Source: JBGTFE01 sp041747435 (GTDB taxonomy: Bacteria; Acidobacteriota; Blastocatellia; Pyrinomonadales; Pyrinomonadaceae). Taken from it: a stretch of 5,018 bases of DNA. The notes under the pieces were generated by a model. That model saw only the letters and a list, made by a program, of their open reading frames with translations, searched no databases and was not told the origin of the DNA. The position numbers and the translations under genes are program-made. The stretch is from the NCBI GenBank assembly GCA_041747435.1, contig JBGTFE010000081.1:1-5018 (forward strand), read 5' to 3'. Below, piece after piece: positions 4,878 through 5,018 of the stretch. Within the stretch, counting starts at the first letter, position 1. Every line of letters begins with the position of its first letter.

Positions 4878-5018
4878 ATGAGCAAAGAGAAATTCGATCG
4901 AAGTAAGCCGCACGTAAATATAGGGACGATAGGGCACGTAGATCATGGGAAGACGACGTTGACGGCGGCGATCACGAAGGTGATGGGCAAGCATAATCCG
5001 AAGATGGAGTTTCGGTCG
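4878..5018 (+). CDS. tuf: Elongation factor Tu, 5' part only
   Basis: EF-Tu is the GTPase that delivers aminoacyl-tRNA to the ribosomal A site. The first 47 codons are present and run off the right edge; the full family length is about 395 residues. The N-terminus MSKEKFDRSKPHVNIGTIGH is almost identical to E. coli EF-Tu, and the G1/P-loop GHVDHGKT is at residues 19-26, followed by the TLTAAITKV helix. HNPKMEFRS in the switch I approach replaces the E. coli TYGGAARA-type sequence and recalls acidobacterial EF-Tu (from memory). Co-transcription with the three upstream tRNAs is expected from the 49-nt gap without a terminator and from the conserved tRNA-tufB arrangement. Codon choice is odd for such a highly expressed gene: ATA for two of three Ile, GGG for three of four Gly and ACG for all four Thr. 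Confidence 0.97.
   Translation, partial: MSKEKFDRSKPHVNIGTIGHVDHGKTTLTAAITKVMGKHNPKMEFRS

Overview
The window is 5,018 bp of bacterial chromosome with every recognisable gene on the + strand. The best taxonomic guess is Acidobacteriota, possibly the Blastocatellia/Pyrinomonadaceae side. This rests on the style of the EF-Tu N-terminus (the HNPKMEFRS stretch after the P-loop helix), the DUF4173-type membrane protein and the unknown membrane genes. It is an impression from memory, not a database result.

Left part (1-3406): a run of five closely spaced genes, mostly membrane proteins of unknown function. They are (i) the 3' end of a small multi-pass membrane protein, (ii) a winged-helix DNA-binding protein 9 nt downstream, (iii) a 94-residue membrane protein, (iv) a 217-residue membrane-anchored protein with a DUF4352-like extracytoplasmic domain, and (v) a roughly 553-residue DUF4173-like polytopic membrane protein. 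Short gaps (9, 42, 30 and 66 nt) suggest one or two transcription units. A GC-rich hairpin followed by CTTTTAGTTT (about 3455-3484) probably ends this block.

Middle (3508-4434): a complete site-specific tyrosine recombinase of the XerD type with all six catalytic residues. This is most likely the housekeeping chromosome-dimer-resolution enzyme.

Right part (about 4450-5018): a stable-RNA/translation operon with a candidate promoter, then tRNA-Tyr(GTA), tRNA-Gly(TCC), tRNA-Thr(GGT) and the start of tuf (EF-Tu), which runs off the window. This order matches the E. coli tyrU-glyT-thrT-tufB cluster without its first tRNA (thrU). Both tRNA-tRNA spacers fold into hairpins that are good candidates for transcript processing signals.

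No CRISPR array, insertion sequence, phage gene, toxin-antitoxin pair or defence system is visible. The window looks like an ordinary core chromosomal region. Its least explained parts are the left-hand membrane-protein block, the spacer hairpins in the tRNA operon and the odd codon choice at the start of tuf.
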